Assembly (NCBI GenBank): GCA_945952225.1
Contig: CAMFHP010000033.1
Span: forward strand, 1 to 64,000
Direction of reading: 5' to 3'
From: an uncultured Myxococcaceae bacterium
Lineage (GTDB): Bacteria > Myxococcota_A > Polyangia > Polyangiales > Ga0077539
DNA length: 64,000 nt
Part shown: positions 54,044 through 62,829 of the stretch, one piece after another
How the letters are laid out: each line of letters starts with the position of its first letter
How positions within the stretch are numbered: position 1 is the first letter of the stretch
Notes under the pieces: model-generated
What the model saw: the letters and a program-made list of their open reading frames with translations, nothing else
Databases searched by the model: none
Told to the model about the DNA's origin: nothing
Position numbers and translations under genes: made by a program

Positions 54044-54747
54044 GCCGCGGGTTCGCCTTCGGCGCGGTCGTCGGCGTCGTCGTCGAGGGCCGCGGCGAGG
54101 GGGCAGTCGGCGGGGGCGGGGAGTCCGCGTCGGTAGCCGTCGAGGCGTTCGAGGGAGAGGCCCGCGAGGGCGCGGCGTACGCGGCGTCGCTCGCCCTTCA
54201 CCCGCGCGATGCGCATGTCGTCGTAGGCCGTGGTCTGGTGGCGCATCCACGCGAGCACGGCGGCGCGGGCGCGCTCGTCGAGGGGGATGCGCTCGGTGCG
54301 GGCGACGGTTCCGCTGCCCACGGGGGTGGCGTGGGCGGTCACGGCGTCGGCGAGGCGCGCGGCGAGGGCGCCGTGCACGGGGGCGAAACGGAGCCAGGTG
54401 AGCACGCTGGCGCGAAAGTCTTCGACGTAGGCGGCCTGCTCCTTCGCGCGGCGGGCGCGGGCGGCGTCGAGGCGCTTCGCGTAGGCGGGGTCGGCGCGTT
54501 CGGCGTCGAGCTCGGCGCGGGCGCGGTCGATGTGCTCCGCGGGGGCCCACACGCCGCGGGAGAACATCCGTCGGCCGACCTTCTCTTCGACGGTCCACGA
54601 GGGGCCGAGGGATTTCACACGGCGCGTGAGTCCGGCGTCGCCGGGCGGGAGGTGCGCCCACCCCGAGGGAATGGGCTTCGGGATCCCGTTCACCAGCACG
54701 GTGCCGGGGGTGGTGTGCGCGAGGACGGTGCGGGTCTCGGTGGGCAT
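54040..54747 (-). CDS. DUF2293-containing protein
   Basis: This is a 235-residue protein from ATG 54747; ATG 54774 is nine codons upstream. It has the DUF2293 pattern: PSGWAHLPPGDAGLTRRVKSLGPSW, EEKVGRRMFSRGVWAP, then the basic core HATPVGSGTVARTERIPL, RAAVLAWMRHQTTAYDDM and IARVKGERRRVRRALA. The Arg-rich C-terminal region suggests nucleic-acid contact, but the family has no established function. It overlaps the 405-residue gene by 4 bp, so the two form an operon. Confidence 0.82.
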   Translation of the reverse strand: MPTETRTVLAHTTPGTVLVNGIPKPIPSGWAHLPPGDAGLTRRVKSLGPSWTVEEKVGRRMFSRGVWAPAEHIDRARAELDAERADPAYAKRLDAARARRAKEQAAYVEDFRASVLTWLRFAPVHGALAARLADAVTAHATPVGSGTVARTERIPLDERARAAVLAWMRHQTTAYDDMRIARVKGERRRVRRALAGLSLERLDGYRRGLPAPADCPLAAALDDDADDRAEGEPAA

Positions 54748-54815
54748 CGCGGCGGTGCGATGCGTGTGCCCCATCGCGGCGCGTCGCGCGAGAAAACGGC
54801 GGCGCGCGGCGGGAT

Positions 54816-55358
54816 CTACGGGCGCGTGACCGACACGGCCGCGGCGGCGTCGCAGCGGGCCGCGCAGCCCGACTGACCGGGGAGGGGGTGCTCGCTGTAC
54901 GTGTACGCGAGGGAGCCCGTCTGGAGCTGGCCGCGGATCTCCTGCTTGGTCTCCCACTGGCAGCGGTCGGTGAAGGTGAAGGTCGTGCGGAGCGAGAGCT
55001 CGACGAGGCCGTCGGCGGAGACCGTTCCGTCGAAGATGGCGTCGGCGAAGCGGGCCTGCGCGGGGCCTCCCTCGCAGGGGTAGGTGACCGTGGTCGACTG
55101 CGACGACACGCGCTGGTCGATGGAGCATCCCGCGCGCGTGGTCACCGTCGCGACGGAGAGCGTGAGGGAGCATCCCGTGGCGGCCACCACCGGGGGCGGG
55201 GCGTTGTAGGCGACGGCGTGGGCCGGGGCGACGGCGCCCGACGAGGGGGAGGGGGTCACCGCGGGGGCGGGCTGCGCGACGACGCACGCGGCGAGCGCGC
55301 GGGCGGCGACGGGAACGACGAGCGTGGCGAGGAGGGCGGGGCGTGCGCGGCGGGTCAT
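54816..55358 (-). CDS. Secreted lipoprotein with disulfide-type cysteines
   Basis: This is a 180-residue protein with a signal peptide and probable lipobox (RALAAC, Cys about 25), then a Pro/Ala/Ser linker. The mature domain (about residues 60-165) has alternating strands and paired cysteines (GCSLTLSVATVTTRAGCS, YPCEGGP, DRCQWE, GCAARCDAAAAV). No family was recognised. It is separate from its neighbours by more than 40 bp on each side. Confidence 0.6.
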   Translation of the reverse strand: MTRRARPALLATLVVPVAARALAACVVAQPAPAVTPSPSSGAVAPAHAVAYNAPPPVVAATGCSLTLSVATVTTRAGCSIDQRVSSQSTTVTYPCEGGPAQARFADAIFDGTVSADGLVELSLRTTFTFTDRCQWETKQEIRGQLQTGSLAYTYSEHPLPGQSGCAARCDAAAAVSVTRP

Positions 55359-55398
55359 GGCGCGCGAGGGTAGTGTCCCCGCGCGGCGCGCGTCACGT

Positions 55399-57297
55399 TC
55401 AGGGCGTGGGGACGAAGTGCACGGCGGTGCCCGTGGTGATGGCGCACATGGGGCTGCCGTCGCACACGACGGAGGACGCGGTGCCCGAGAAATCTTCGAG
55501 GCCCGCGGGGAGCGGGCGGAGGCCGCGCATGTCGCGGTAGAGCAGGTCGATCTCGTTCGTGGTCTCGGTGAAGACCGCTTCGAAGGTGAGGCCCACGGCG
55601 GGGTCGTCGGTGCAGCAGTAGTGGGCGTTGCTCCACTCGACGACCTGGCGGCGGTTGGGGGCGGCGCCCACGGTGGCGACGCACACGCCGTCGGCGCGGG
55701 TGAAGAGGTCGCCCCAGTGGAGGGCCACGACGGCGTTGGGTTCGGCGCTGGTGCCGAGCATTCCACCGAGCGTGATGGCGGCGTCGGGGGTGAACGAGAG
55801 GTAGCCGTTGCTCGCGATCGTGAGCATCGAGCCCGCGGGCACGGTGCGTCCCCAGTAGCGGAAATCGAAGGCGAGGGGCGCGGGCGCGGACTGGTCGTCG
55901 ACGGTGGCGAGGAGCGTGGTGTGACCCGGCGCGCCGCACGCATCGAGGAAGGGCAGCGGCGTGGTGCGCGCGGTCTGCGTGTAGCCCGCGGTGGGCATGT
56001 CGGTGGTCACGATGCGCGCGGGGCAGTACCCGATGGACTCGTCGCCCGCGCGGAACTGCGACGTGCCCTCGTGGTGCCAGTACCAGCGGTTGCGCGTGGG
56101 CGAGACGCTGAACGCGCACATGTCTGCGAGGTTCGCGAAGGTGCCCACGGTCTGCGTGGCGCCGTCGCCGACGCGGGTGCGGGAGACGTGCGTGGTGTCG
56201 CTCACGTAGGCGAGCCAGAGGGCGCCGTCGAAGCGCTCGGCCACGCCCCAGATCGCGCGCGTCTCGCAGGGCGTGTGGGGAATGGCGGGGATCGTTCCGC
56301 GCGGGGTCACGACGCCGGTGCCGAGGGCGATGTCGTAGACCGTGGTGCCGCTCACGATCACCACGCGGTCCGAGCCCGAGAAGATGCCGAGGAACTCCCC
56401 GGCGCGCAGGGGAATGGGCGACGAGAGGCGCACGACGCCGGGGGACGTTCCGCGCTGGCCGAGGCGTCCCATCTGCACGAGCGTTCCGTCGGGGCCGGGC
56501 ACCACCCCCCCGGGGCCGAGGAGCTGGTAGACCTCGCCGTTGCGCAGGTTGCTCGCCATGAGGTCGAAGCCCGTGAACGACTGGCGCACGCCCGCGAGCG
56601 AGTCGAGGTTGAACGCGCCGAGGGCCTCGTCGCCGAGGTAGTAGACGTTCTCGACGCCCACCGCGATGCCGCCGCGGTCGTCACCCGTGATCGCCGCGTG
56701 CTCGACGGCGTTGCACCCCGTGGTGCCGAGCGAGTCGATGCGGAGGTACGGTCCGTCGACGGGCGTGGCGGGCGCGCAGGCGCCGGTCTGACACGAGAGG
56801 CCCGCGGGGCAGAGGATGCCGCAGCCGCCGCAGTTTCGGGGATCGGTGCTCGTGTCGACGCACACGCCGCCGCAGCGCGTCTGTTCCGGCGGGCAGAAGA
56901 CCTTGACGCATCCGCCGTTGCAGACGGTGCCGCCGGTGCAGACCACGCCGCACGCGCCGCAGTTGAGCGGGTCGACCTGCGAGTTGGTGCACACGCGACC
57001 GCAGAGGATCTCTCCGGGCCTGCAGGTGATCGGCACGTCGGGCGAAGGAACATCGACGGGCGATGTGTCGACGGAGGGCACATCGACCGTGGGGCGATCG
57101 ACGGCGGGCACATCGACGCCAGGGCGATCGACGGTGGGCCCATCGACGGAGGGCACATCGACCACCGGGACGTCGACCGTGGGCGCATCGACGGAGGGCA
57201 CATCGAAGGGCACGTAGTCTTCGCCGAAGGGGGTGCGCGCGCCGCACGCGGTGGTCGCGGCGGCGAGGAGGAGCACAGAGGCAAGTCGAAGCTTCAT
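55399..57297 (-). CDS. Cysteine-rich lipoprotein with VD-x-P repeat linker
   Basis: This is a 632-residue lipoprotein from ATG 57297; ATG 57306 is an alternative. The lipobox is AAATTAC (Cys about 17). Residues 28-90 are a low-complexity linker with more than ten VDxP units (VDVPSVDGPTVDRPGVDVP). Three Cys-rich modules follow (CRPGEILCGRVCTN, LNCGACGVVC, RCGGVCVDTSTDPRNCGGCGILC), of the same kind as in the 1,014-residue protein at 58409-61453. The rest is a beta-rich region to the end, with few cysteines (YLRIDSLGTTGCN, SNAHYCCTDDP). It is likely surface-exposed. Confidence 0.78.
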   Translation of the reverse strand: MKLRLASVLLLAAATTACGARTPFGEDYVPFDVPSVDAPTVDVPVVDVPSVDGPTVDRPGVDVPAVDRPTVDVPSVDTSPVDVPSPDVPITCRPGEILCGRVCTNSQVDPLNCGACGVVCTGGTVCNGGCVKVFCPPEQTRCGGVCVDTSTDPRNCGGCGILCPAGLSCQTGACAPATPVDGPYLRIDSLGTTGCNAVEHAAITGDDRGGIAVGVENVYYLGDEALGAFNLDSLAGVRQSFTGFDLMASNLRNGEVYQLLGPGGVVPGPDGTLVQMGRLGQRGTSPGVVRLSSPIPLRAGEFLGIFSGSDRVVIVSGTTVYDIALGTGVVTPRGTIPAIPHTPCETRAIWGVAERFDGALWLAYVSDTTHVSRTRVGDGATQTVGTFANLADMCAFSVSPTRNRWYWHHEGTSQFRAGDESIGYCPARIVTTDMPTAGYTQTARTTPLPFLDACGAPGHTTLLATVDDQSAPAPLAFDFRYWGRTVPAGSMLTIASNGYLSFTPDAAITLGGMLGTSAEPNAVVALHWGDLFTRADGVCVATVGAAPNRRQVVEWSNAHYCCTDDPAVGLTFEAVFTETTNEIDLLYRDMRGLRPLPAGLEDFSGTASSVVCDGSPMCAITTGTAVHFVPTP

Positions 57298-57384
57298 CGA
57301 GGGCATCAGAGCACAGCGCCGGGGCGGCGCGCGAGTCACGTACACGGCGGGTGCGGAGACGTGATAGGTGGGGCGTCCGTGCCG

Positions 57385-58347
57385 ATGAATCCGGTTCAGT
57401 TACTCCCCGACCACGCCCAGCGTCTTGCACGTGCGCGCCTTGCGCTGGAGGGCCTCTCGCTCGGCGACGCCTTCGGCCAGTGCTGGTTCATGCCGCACGA
57501 CCGCGCCTTGCACTTCATCGCGCTCCGCGCCGACCCCGCGCCGCCGTGGCGCACCACCGACGACACCGAGATGGCCGTCGAGGTGTTCAACACGCTCTCG
57601 TCGCACGGCACCATCGACCGCGACGAGCTCGCGACGCGCTTCGCGCAGCGGTACATGGCCGACCCGATGCGGGGCTACGGAGGTACGGCGCACGGCATCC
57701 TGCAGGCCATCGCGTCGGGCGTGCCGTGGGCCTTCGCGGCGGGGCGGGTGTTCGGCGGAGAGGGCTCCATGGGCAACGGCGCGGCGATGCGCGTGGCGCC
57801 CGTGGGGGCGTACTTCGCCGACGACCTCGACGCGGCGATCACGGCGGCCATCGCGTCGGCCGAGCCCACGCACGCGCACCCCGAGGGCATCGCCGGCGCC
57901 GTCGCCGTCGCGGTGGCGAGTGTGTATGCGTGGCGCGCGGCGAACGTGGAGGGCTTCGCGAAGGCGCATCCGTCGCTGCTCGCGTGGACGCACGCGCGCA
58001 CCCCGGCGGGCGACACGCGGCGCGGGCTCGCGAAGGCCATGGACATCGGCCCCGACGCGACGGTGGCCCTCGCGGCCTCGGTGCTGGGCACGGGCGAAGC
58101 GGTGACGTCGCCGGACACGGTTCCTTTCGCGTTGTGGTGCGCGGACCGGTGCCTCGACCGCTTCGAAGACGCGCTGTGGATCACCGCGGAGGGCCTCGGC
58201 GACCGCGACACGACGTGTGCGATCGTGGGCGGCATCGTGGCGCTGCGCGTGGGCGACGAGGGCCTTCCCGCGGCGTGGCGCGCGGCGCGAGAACCGATCG
58301 CGTTCCTGCGGATGCGCGACGAGGACGCGGTGCGCTTCGAGCGGTGA
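57385..58347 (+). CDS. ADP-ribosylglycohydrolase (ARH / DraG family)
   Basis: This is a 320-residue enzyme that removes ADP-ribose from proteins or small molecules. The family marks are present: GLSLGDAFGQ near the start, the metal-site RTTDDTEMAVEV (TDDT, about residue 58), GGEGSMGNGAAMRVAPVG, and the second metal site LGDRDTTCAIVGGIVALR near the C-terminus. ATG 57385 is well placed. There is no cognate ADP-ribosyltransferase in the window. It is divergent from the VDxP lipoprotein gene and convergent with the modular Cys-rich gene. Confidence 0.92.
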   Translation: MNPVQLLPDHAQRLARARLALEGLSLGDAFGQCWFMPHDRALHFIALRADPAPPWRTTDDTEMAVEVFNTLSSHGTIDRDELATRFAQRYMADPMRGYGGTAHGILQAIASGVPWAFAAGRVFGGEGSMGNGAAMRVAPVGAYFADDLDAAITAAIASAEPTHAHPEGIAGAVAVAVASVYAWRAANVEGFAKAHPSLLAWTHARTPAGDTRRGLAKAMDIGPDATVALAASVLGTGEAVTSPDTVPFALWCADRCLDRFEDALWITAEGLGDRDTTCAIVGGIVALRVGDEGLPAAWRAAREPIAFLRMRDEDAVRFER

Positions 58348-58386
58348 GGGAGGGAACTCCCGCGCGCCGGGTCGGGTGCGACGCGC

Positions 58387-58408
58387 GGGGAGGGGGAGGG
58401 GGAGGGGG
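58387..58408 (+). other. G-quadruplex-forming run between convergent genes
   Basis: Four guanine runs (GGGG, then three GGGGG) separated by single adenines occupy 58387-58408 on the + strand. The run abuts the stop codon of the minus-strand Cys-rich gene (58409). Single-base loops make this a very stable quadruplex candidate. Being between convergent ends it could slow polymerases from either side. Confidence 0.75.
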
Positions 58409-61400
58409 TCAGCGCAGGGTCAGCGTGGGCGCGGTGCACCACACGCCGAGGCGGTCGACGTAGCTGCCCGAGCCGCCGAAGAGGCGACGGAGCGCCGAGG
58501 GAACGCCCGTGGACGTCGAGGGGCAGAGGTAGTCGTACGCGCCGCCGCCGCTGCCGCCGTAGGAGCCCGAGATGCCCGTCGCCGCGCTGCGCACGATGCG
58601 CCAGCCCACGCCCGCGGCGAACTCGATGTTCCAGCGGTAGCACTCGACGCGGAACTGATCGATGTAGCCGCCGGAGCGGCCGAGCGCGCGCATCGCGATG
58701 CTGTTCGCGGGGCAGTCGTAGCGGAAGGCCCCGCCGCCGCCGCCGCCCACCTGCGCGGTGTTGCCCGAGGTGCTCACGTCGATGCGGTACGAGTACGGGT
58801 TCGTCGAGCGGTCTTCGACGAACACCGGCGTGCCGCAGATGGCGCCCACGGCGTCGAGGTATCCGCCCGAGCGACCGTAGATGCCCGTCATCACCTGGCC
58901 CGACGGGCACTGGAGGTCATAGCCTCCGCCGCCGCCGCCGCCCCAGGGCCCGCCCTGGTAGCTGAACACGTTGAGCCCGGTGAAGCCCGTGGGGCATCCC
59001 TCGTCGACGCGTCCGTCGCAGTTGTTGTCGGCGCCGTCGCACACCTCGGTGCCGCGGGCGCCGCACGCGCCGCAGTTGTTCACGTCGGTGCGGAGGTTCA
59101 CCTCGCAGCCGTCGTTGGGCGAGCGGTTGCAGTCGGCGAAGCCCGCGTTGCAGGCCGCCACGGCGCACGCGCCCGACGAGCACGTGGGCGTCGCGTTGGC
59201 GAGGGCGCACACGCGCCCGCAGGCGCCGCAGTGGGTGACCGTGTTGGTGAGGTTCACCTCGCAGCCGTTGGTGGGGTTGCCGTCGCAGTTGCCGAAGCCC
59301 GCGTTGCACGACGCCACGCCGCACACACCCTCGGCGCACCCCGGGGTGCCGTTCGCCACGGAGCACGCGCGGCCGCACATGCCGCACGACGTGACGGTGT
59401 TCGTGAGGTTCACCTCGCAGCCGTCGGAGACCACGCCGTTGCAGTCGGCGAAGCCCGTGTTGCAGGCCGCGATGGCGCAGGTGCTCGACATGCACGCGGG
59501 CGTGGCGTTGGGGGTGATGCACGCGCGGCCGCACGAGCCGCAGTGGGCCGTGCTCGACGTGAGGTTCACCTCGCAGCCGTCGGTCTCGACGCCGTTGCAC
59601 TCGCCGAAGCCCGGGCGGCACGCGCTCGCGCACGTCGAGGCCGAGCACACGGGGAGCGCGTTGGCGCGCGTGGGGCAGGTGCGTCCGCAGGCGCCGCAGT
59701 CGGTGGCCGACGAGCGGGTGTCGGTCTCGCAGCCGTCGGTCGCGTTGCCGTTGCAGTCGCCGAAGCCCGAGCCGCACGAGGCCACGCCGCACACGCCCGC
59801 GGTGCAGGCCGCCGCGCCGCCCGCGACGGTGCAGCGGTTCGCGCAGCGTCCGCAGTTGGCCACGGAGGTGCGCAGGTCGACCTCGCAGCCGTTCGACGGG
59901 TCGCCGTCGCAGTCGCCGAAGCCCGTGTTGCAGGTGAACCCGCACGACCCGCCGGTGCACGTCGTCGTCGCGTTGGGGCGCGCGGTGCAGGCCATGCCGC
60001 AGCCGCCGCAGTGGGCCGTGCTCGTGCGCGGATCGACCTCGCACCCGTTGGCCGCGTCGCCGTCACAGTCGACGAAGGGCGGGCGGCACACGAACTCGCA
60101 GCGCGCGCTCGCGCAGCTCGACGACTGCGCGTTCGTGGGCGTGGTGCAGGTGTTGCCGCAGCGTCCGCAGTTCGCGCGGTCGGTGCCGAGGGTGACCTCG
60201 CAGCCGTTGTCGGCGTTGCCGTCGCAGTCGGCGAAGCCCGGGTTGCAGGTGTAGCCGCAGGCGCCCATCGCGCAGGTGGGCGTGGTGTTCGGGCGCAGCG
60301 GGCACACGTTGCCGCAGCGTCCGCAGTGGTTGACGTCGCCGCGGAGGTCCTGCTCGCAGCCGTTCTCCTGGTTGGCGTCGCAGTTGCCGAAGTTCGCGTT
60401 GCAGGTCACGTCGCAGCGGCCCATGGCGCACACCGCGGCGCTCGCGTTGGCCCGCACGGGGCACGCGTTGCCGCAGAGCCCGCAGTTGCCCGCGTTGGCG
60501 CGCAGGTCGACCTCGCACCCGTTGGCCGCCATGCCATCACAGTCCGCGAAGCTCGGGTTGCAGGTGAACCCGCAGCGTCCGCCCGTGCACGTCGCGGCGC
60601 TCGCGTTGGCGGGCGTCGGACACGCGTTGGCGCACGCGCCGCAGTTGGTCACGTCGGTGTTGAGCGTGGTCTCGCAGCCGTCATCGTTGCGGCGGTTGCA
60701 GTCGGCGAAGCCCTCGCCGCAGCTCCCCGCGGCGCACATGCCGTTCATGCACGTGGGCGTGCCGTTGGCCGTGCGGCACACGTTCGTGCACGCGCCGCAG
60801 TTCGAGAGGTTGCTCTGCAGGTCGGCGCACACGCCCGTGCAGCAGGTCTGGCCCGTGCCGCAGCCGTGCATCGCGTTGCAGCCGGGCACGCACACGCTCC
60901 CGACGCAGAGGCGTCCGAGGGCGCAATCTCCATCGGCCGCGCACTCGACGCAGGCGTTGCGGGTCGTGTCGCAGCGGCCCGCGCCGGCGTCGGTGCCCGC
61001 GTCGGCGGAGGTTCCGCGGCAGCCCTCGTCGTTGCGACAGCCGGGCACGCACACGTTCGCGGTGGTGTCGCAGTGCTCCGACGGGAGGCACGCGCCGGGA
61101 TCGCCCGCGTTGCAGGGCACGCAGCGCCCGGTGGTCACGTCGCACACGGGCGTGGCGGTCATCGACGCGCAGTCGGCGTTGCGCGTACAGCGCACGGGGC
61201 CGTCGGGCACATCGGTCACGTCGGTGACGTCGCTCGCATCGGCGACGTCGGTGGGAACAGGCGCATCGGGGGGCGCGGGCACATCGGTCACGTCGTCGGC
61301 GTCGGTGCCGATGGGCACGTCGGGCACGCCGAGGTCGTCGGCGTCGGCGGCCTGTGCGTCGCCGACATTGCCCGAGACCACGCTCTGCCCGGAGCAGGCC

Positions 61401-61453
61401 GCGAGCGCGGCCAGCGCAAGGAGCGCGAAGGTGGGAGACAGGGGGTGTCGCAT
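58409..61453 (-). CDS. Giant modular Cys-rich lipoprotein with 11 EB-like modules and three lectin-like repeats
   Basis: This is a 1,014-residue protein with a lipobox (ALAAC, Cys about 20) and an Asp/Val/Pro linker (VTDVPAPPDAPV). About eleven modules of 50-53 residues follow, each with NCGxCGxxC...C...C...GFxDCDGxxxNGCEVxL, and a truncated twelfth ending in a MopE-like calcium motif (CDGADNNCDGRVDEGC). The last 220 residues contain three related repeats (YDLQCPSGQVMTGIYGRSGG, FRYDCPANSIAMRALGRSGG, and YDYLCPSTSTGV then FGGSGSYVDRLGVWC) of beta-prism/jacalin-like type with Gly-rich spacers. The protein is probably a long surface adhesin or glycan-binding fibre. Function is inferred. Confidence 0.85.
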   Translation of the reverse strand: MRHPLSPTFALLALAALAACSGQSVVSGNVGDAQAADADDLGVPDVPIGTDADDVTDVPAPPDAPVPTDVADASDVTDVTDVPDGPVRCTRNADCASMTATPVCDVTTGRCVPCNAGDPGACLPSEHCDTTANVCVPGCRNDEGCRGTSADAGTDAGAGRCDTTRNACVECAADGDCALGRLCVGSVCVPGCNAMHGCGTGQTCCTGVCADLQSNLSNCGACTNVCRTANGTPTCMNGMCAAGSCGEGFADCNRRNDDGCETTLNTDVTNCGACANACPTPANASAATCTGGRCGFTCNPSFADCDGMAANGCEVDLRANAGNCGLCGNACPVRANASAAVCAMGRCDVTCNANFGNCDANQENGCEQDLRGDVNHCGRCGNVCPLRPNTTPTCAMGACGYTCNPGFADCDGNADNGCEVTLGTDRANCGRCGNTCTTPTNAQSSSCASARCEFVCRPPFVDCDGDAANGCEVDPRTSTAHCGGCGMACTARPNATTTCTGGSCGFTCNTGFGDCDGDPSNGCEVDLRTSVANCGRCANRCTVAGGAAACTAGVCGVASCGSGFGDCNGNATDGCETDTRSSATDCGACGRTCPTRANALPVCSASTCASACRPGFGECNGVETDGCEVNLTSSTAHCGSCGRACITPNATPACMSSTCAIAACNTGFADCNGVVSDGCEVNLTNTVTSCGMCGRACSVANGTPGCAEGVCGVASCNAGFGNCDGNPTNGCEVNLTNTVTHCGACGRVCALANATPTCSSGACAVAACNAGFADCNRSPNDGCEVNLRTDVNNCGACGARGTEVCDGADNNCDGRVDEGCPTGFTGLNVFSYQGGPWGGGGGGGYDLQCPSGQVMTGIYGRSGGYLDAVGAICGTPVFVEDRSTNPYSYRIDVSTSGNTAQVGGGGGGAFRYDCPANSIAMRALGRSGGYIDQFRVECYRWNIEFAAGVGWRIVRSAATGISGSYGGSGGGAYDYLCPSTSTGVPSALRRLFGGSGSYVDRLGVWCTAPTLTLR

Positions 61454-61515
61454 GGGTCGGTCCTCTCGACCCCGACCGTACAGGAACGCGGCGCGTGGTG
61501 CGCGGCGAACCCGCC

Positions 61516-62748
61516 TCAGGGGCGGCGGCGCCAGGCCGCGGCGCGCGTGAAGGGATACGTGCGCAGCAGGTCGTCGAGGTGCACGAACGCCCAGGGTTCG
61601 GAGAGGTTCGCGCCGTTGCGCGTGAAGACCACGTCGCCTTCGACCACGGTGGCGAGGTGTACGAGCGCGCCGTCGGCGCTGCGGAGCGCGAGCACGTCGC
61701 CCCAGGTGGCCTCGGCCATCGCGAGGGGCGCGTAGCGGGCGCGGAGTTCGGCGTCGGCGAGGGGGGCGTTCCACGCGACGGTCCACGCGTCGGGGTCGAG
61801 GAAGGAGAGCGCCGTGGCGAAGCAGTCGAAGTGCTGCTCGTCGGGCGTCGGGAAGCGCAGCGCGCGCTCGCGGAGGTGCGTCGGGAGCAGCGCGCGCACG
61901 GGCAGGGGCGCGCCCGTCACGGCCGCCTCGCGGAGGGCCTCGCGCACGGCGCTCACGCGGTTTCCGCGCGACCAGTAGCGCACCATGGGGGCGAGGTCGG
62001 TGCTGCGGTCGGGCGTGAGCATCGGGTCGAGGCTCGTGCGACGGGCCAGTGCGGCGAGGGCCTCGCGGCGCGCATCGACGGAGGGGATCTGCGCGCAGAG
62101 GCGGGTCACGTCGCTCAGGCGGTATCCCCACGCGTCGCGCCACGTGAGGCGGTCGAGGGCGTCGCGCGCGGGGCCCGGTGGGAGCAGGGCGCTCCACGGT
62201 CCGAAGTCGACGTCGCGGTGCGCGGCGAACACCTGGACGCGGTTCGCCGGGTGCTGCGCGAGCGTGCGGTAGAGCGCGTTGCGCACGGGCATCGGGAGCG
62301 TGTCGAGCGTGTCGGCGGTGGTCTCGACGAGGCACCCGTCGGCGTCGCACCCGTGCGAGGTCACGATCGCGCGGTCGAGGGCGTCGTCACCGCCCGCCTC
62401 GCGTGCGAGGGCGCGCACCGCGTCGAGGGAGCGTCCCGCGAACCACCAGCCTTCGAGGGGCGCTTCGCAGCGCGTGAGGTCGATGGACCATGCAGGCGCG
62501 GTGAGTTCGACGCGAGGCAGGCGCAGCGGGCCCGGGGTGCGCGGGCCGTCGACGGGGTCGCGCTGCACGGGCTCGGCGTCGACGTGCACATCGTCGCGGG
62601 GCGCTTCGAGGTCCGCGGGCCGTCGCGTGAGGAGCGCCGCCGCGCACGCCGCCACCGCCACGACGGGGAGCAGGGCCGTACGAGAACGCGTGGGCGCCGC
62701 GGGTGGAGGCACGCGCGGGGGCGGGCGTGGTGAGCGTCGCTGCGTCAT
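61516..62748 (-). CDS. Membrane-anchored protein with NlpC/P60-like C-terminal domain
   Basis: This is a 410-residue protein. A Pro/Arg-rich N-terminus is followed by one hydrophobic helix (about residues 25-40), so it is anchored or secreted. The C-terminal third has HFDCFATALSFLD (candidate catalytic Cys, about residue 305), WGDVLALRS and LVHLATVVEGDVVFTRNG (candidate His), the order of NlpC/P60 or YiiX-like papain-fold hydrolases. The middle is helical. The domain call is tentative. It starts 81 bp from the FHA/AAA+ regulator, which is upstream on the same strand. Confidence 0.6.
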   Translation of the reverse strand: MTQRRSPRPPPRVPPPAAPTRSRTALLPVVAVAACAAALLTRRPADLEAPRDDVHVDAEPVQRDPVDGPRTPGPLRLPRVELTAPAWSIDLTRCEAPLEGWWFAGRSLDAVRALAREAGGDDALDRAIVTSHGCDADGCLVETTADTLDTLPMPVRNALYRTLAQHPANRVQVFAAHRDVDFGPWSALLPPGPARDALDRLTWRDAWGYRLSDVTRLCAQIPSVDARREALAALARRTSLDPMLTPDRSTDLAPMVRYWSRGNRVSAVREALREAAVTGAPLPVRALLPTHLRERALRFPTPDEQHFDCFATALSFLDPDAWTVAWNAPLADAELRARYAPLAMAEATWGDVLALRSADGALVHLATVVEGDVVFTRNGANLSEPWAFVHLDDLLRTYPFTRAAAWRRRP

Positions 62749-62829
62749 GGCCTCGTGCGGGCTTCGGGAGCAGGTCGGCAATGAATGCTTGGAAATGAAG
62801 GCAATTCTCTTCGGGGTCGCGCGCGGGGG

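Noticed and set aside
55324-57384. Long N-terminal extension of the ADP-ribosylglycohydrolase frame
   Set aside because: The extension is antisense to the VDxP lipoprotein and has shadow composition; the conserved domain begins just after ATG 57385.
58217-61735. 1,172-codon plus-strand frame opposite the modular Cys-rich gene
   Set aside because: It mirrors the repeat modules on the other strand; composition is Ala/Arg/Val/Gly only, without a signal peptide.
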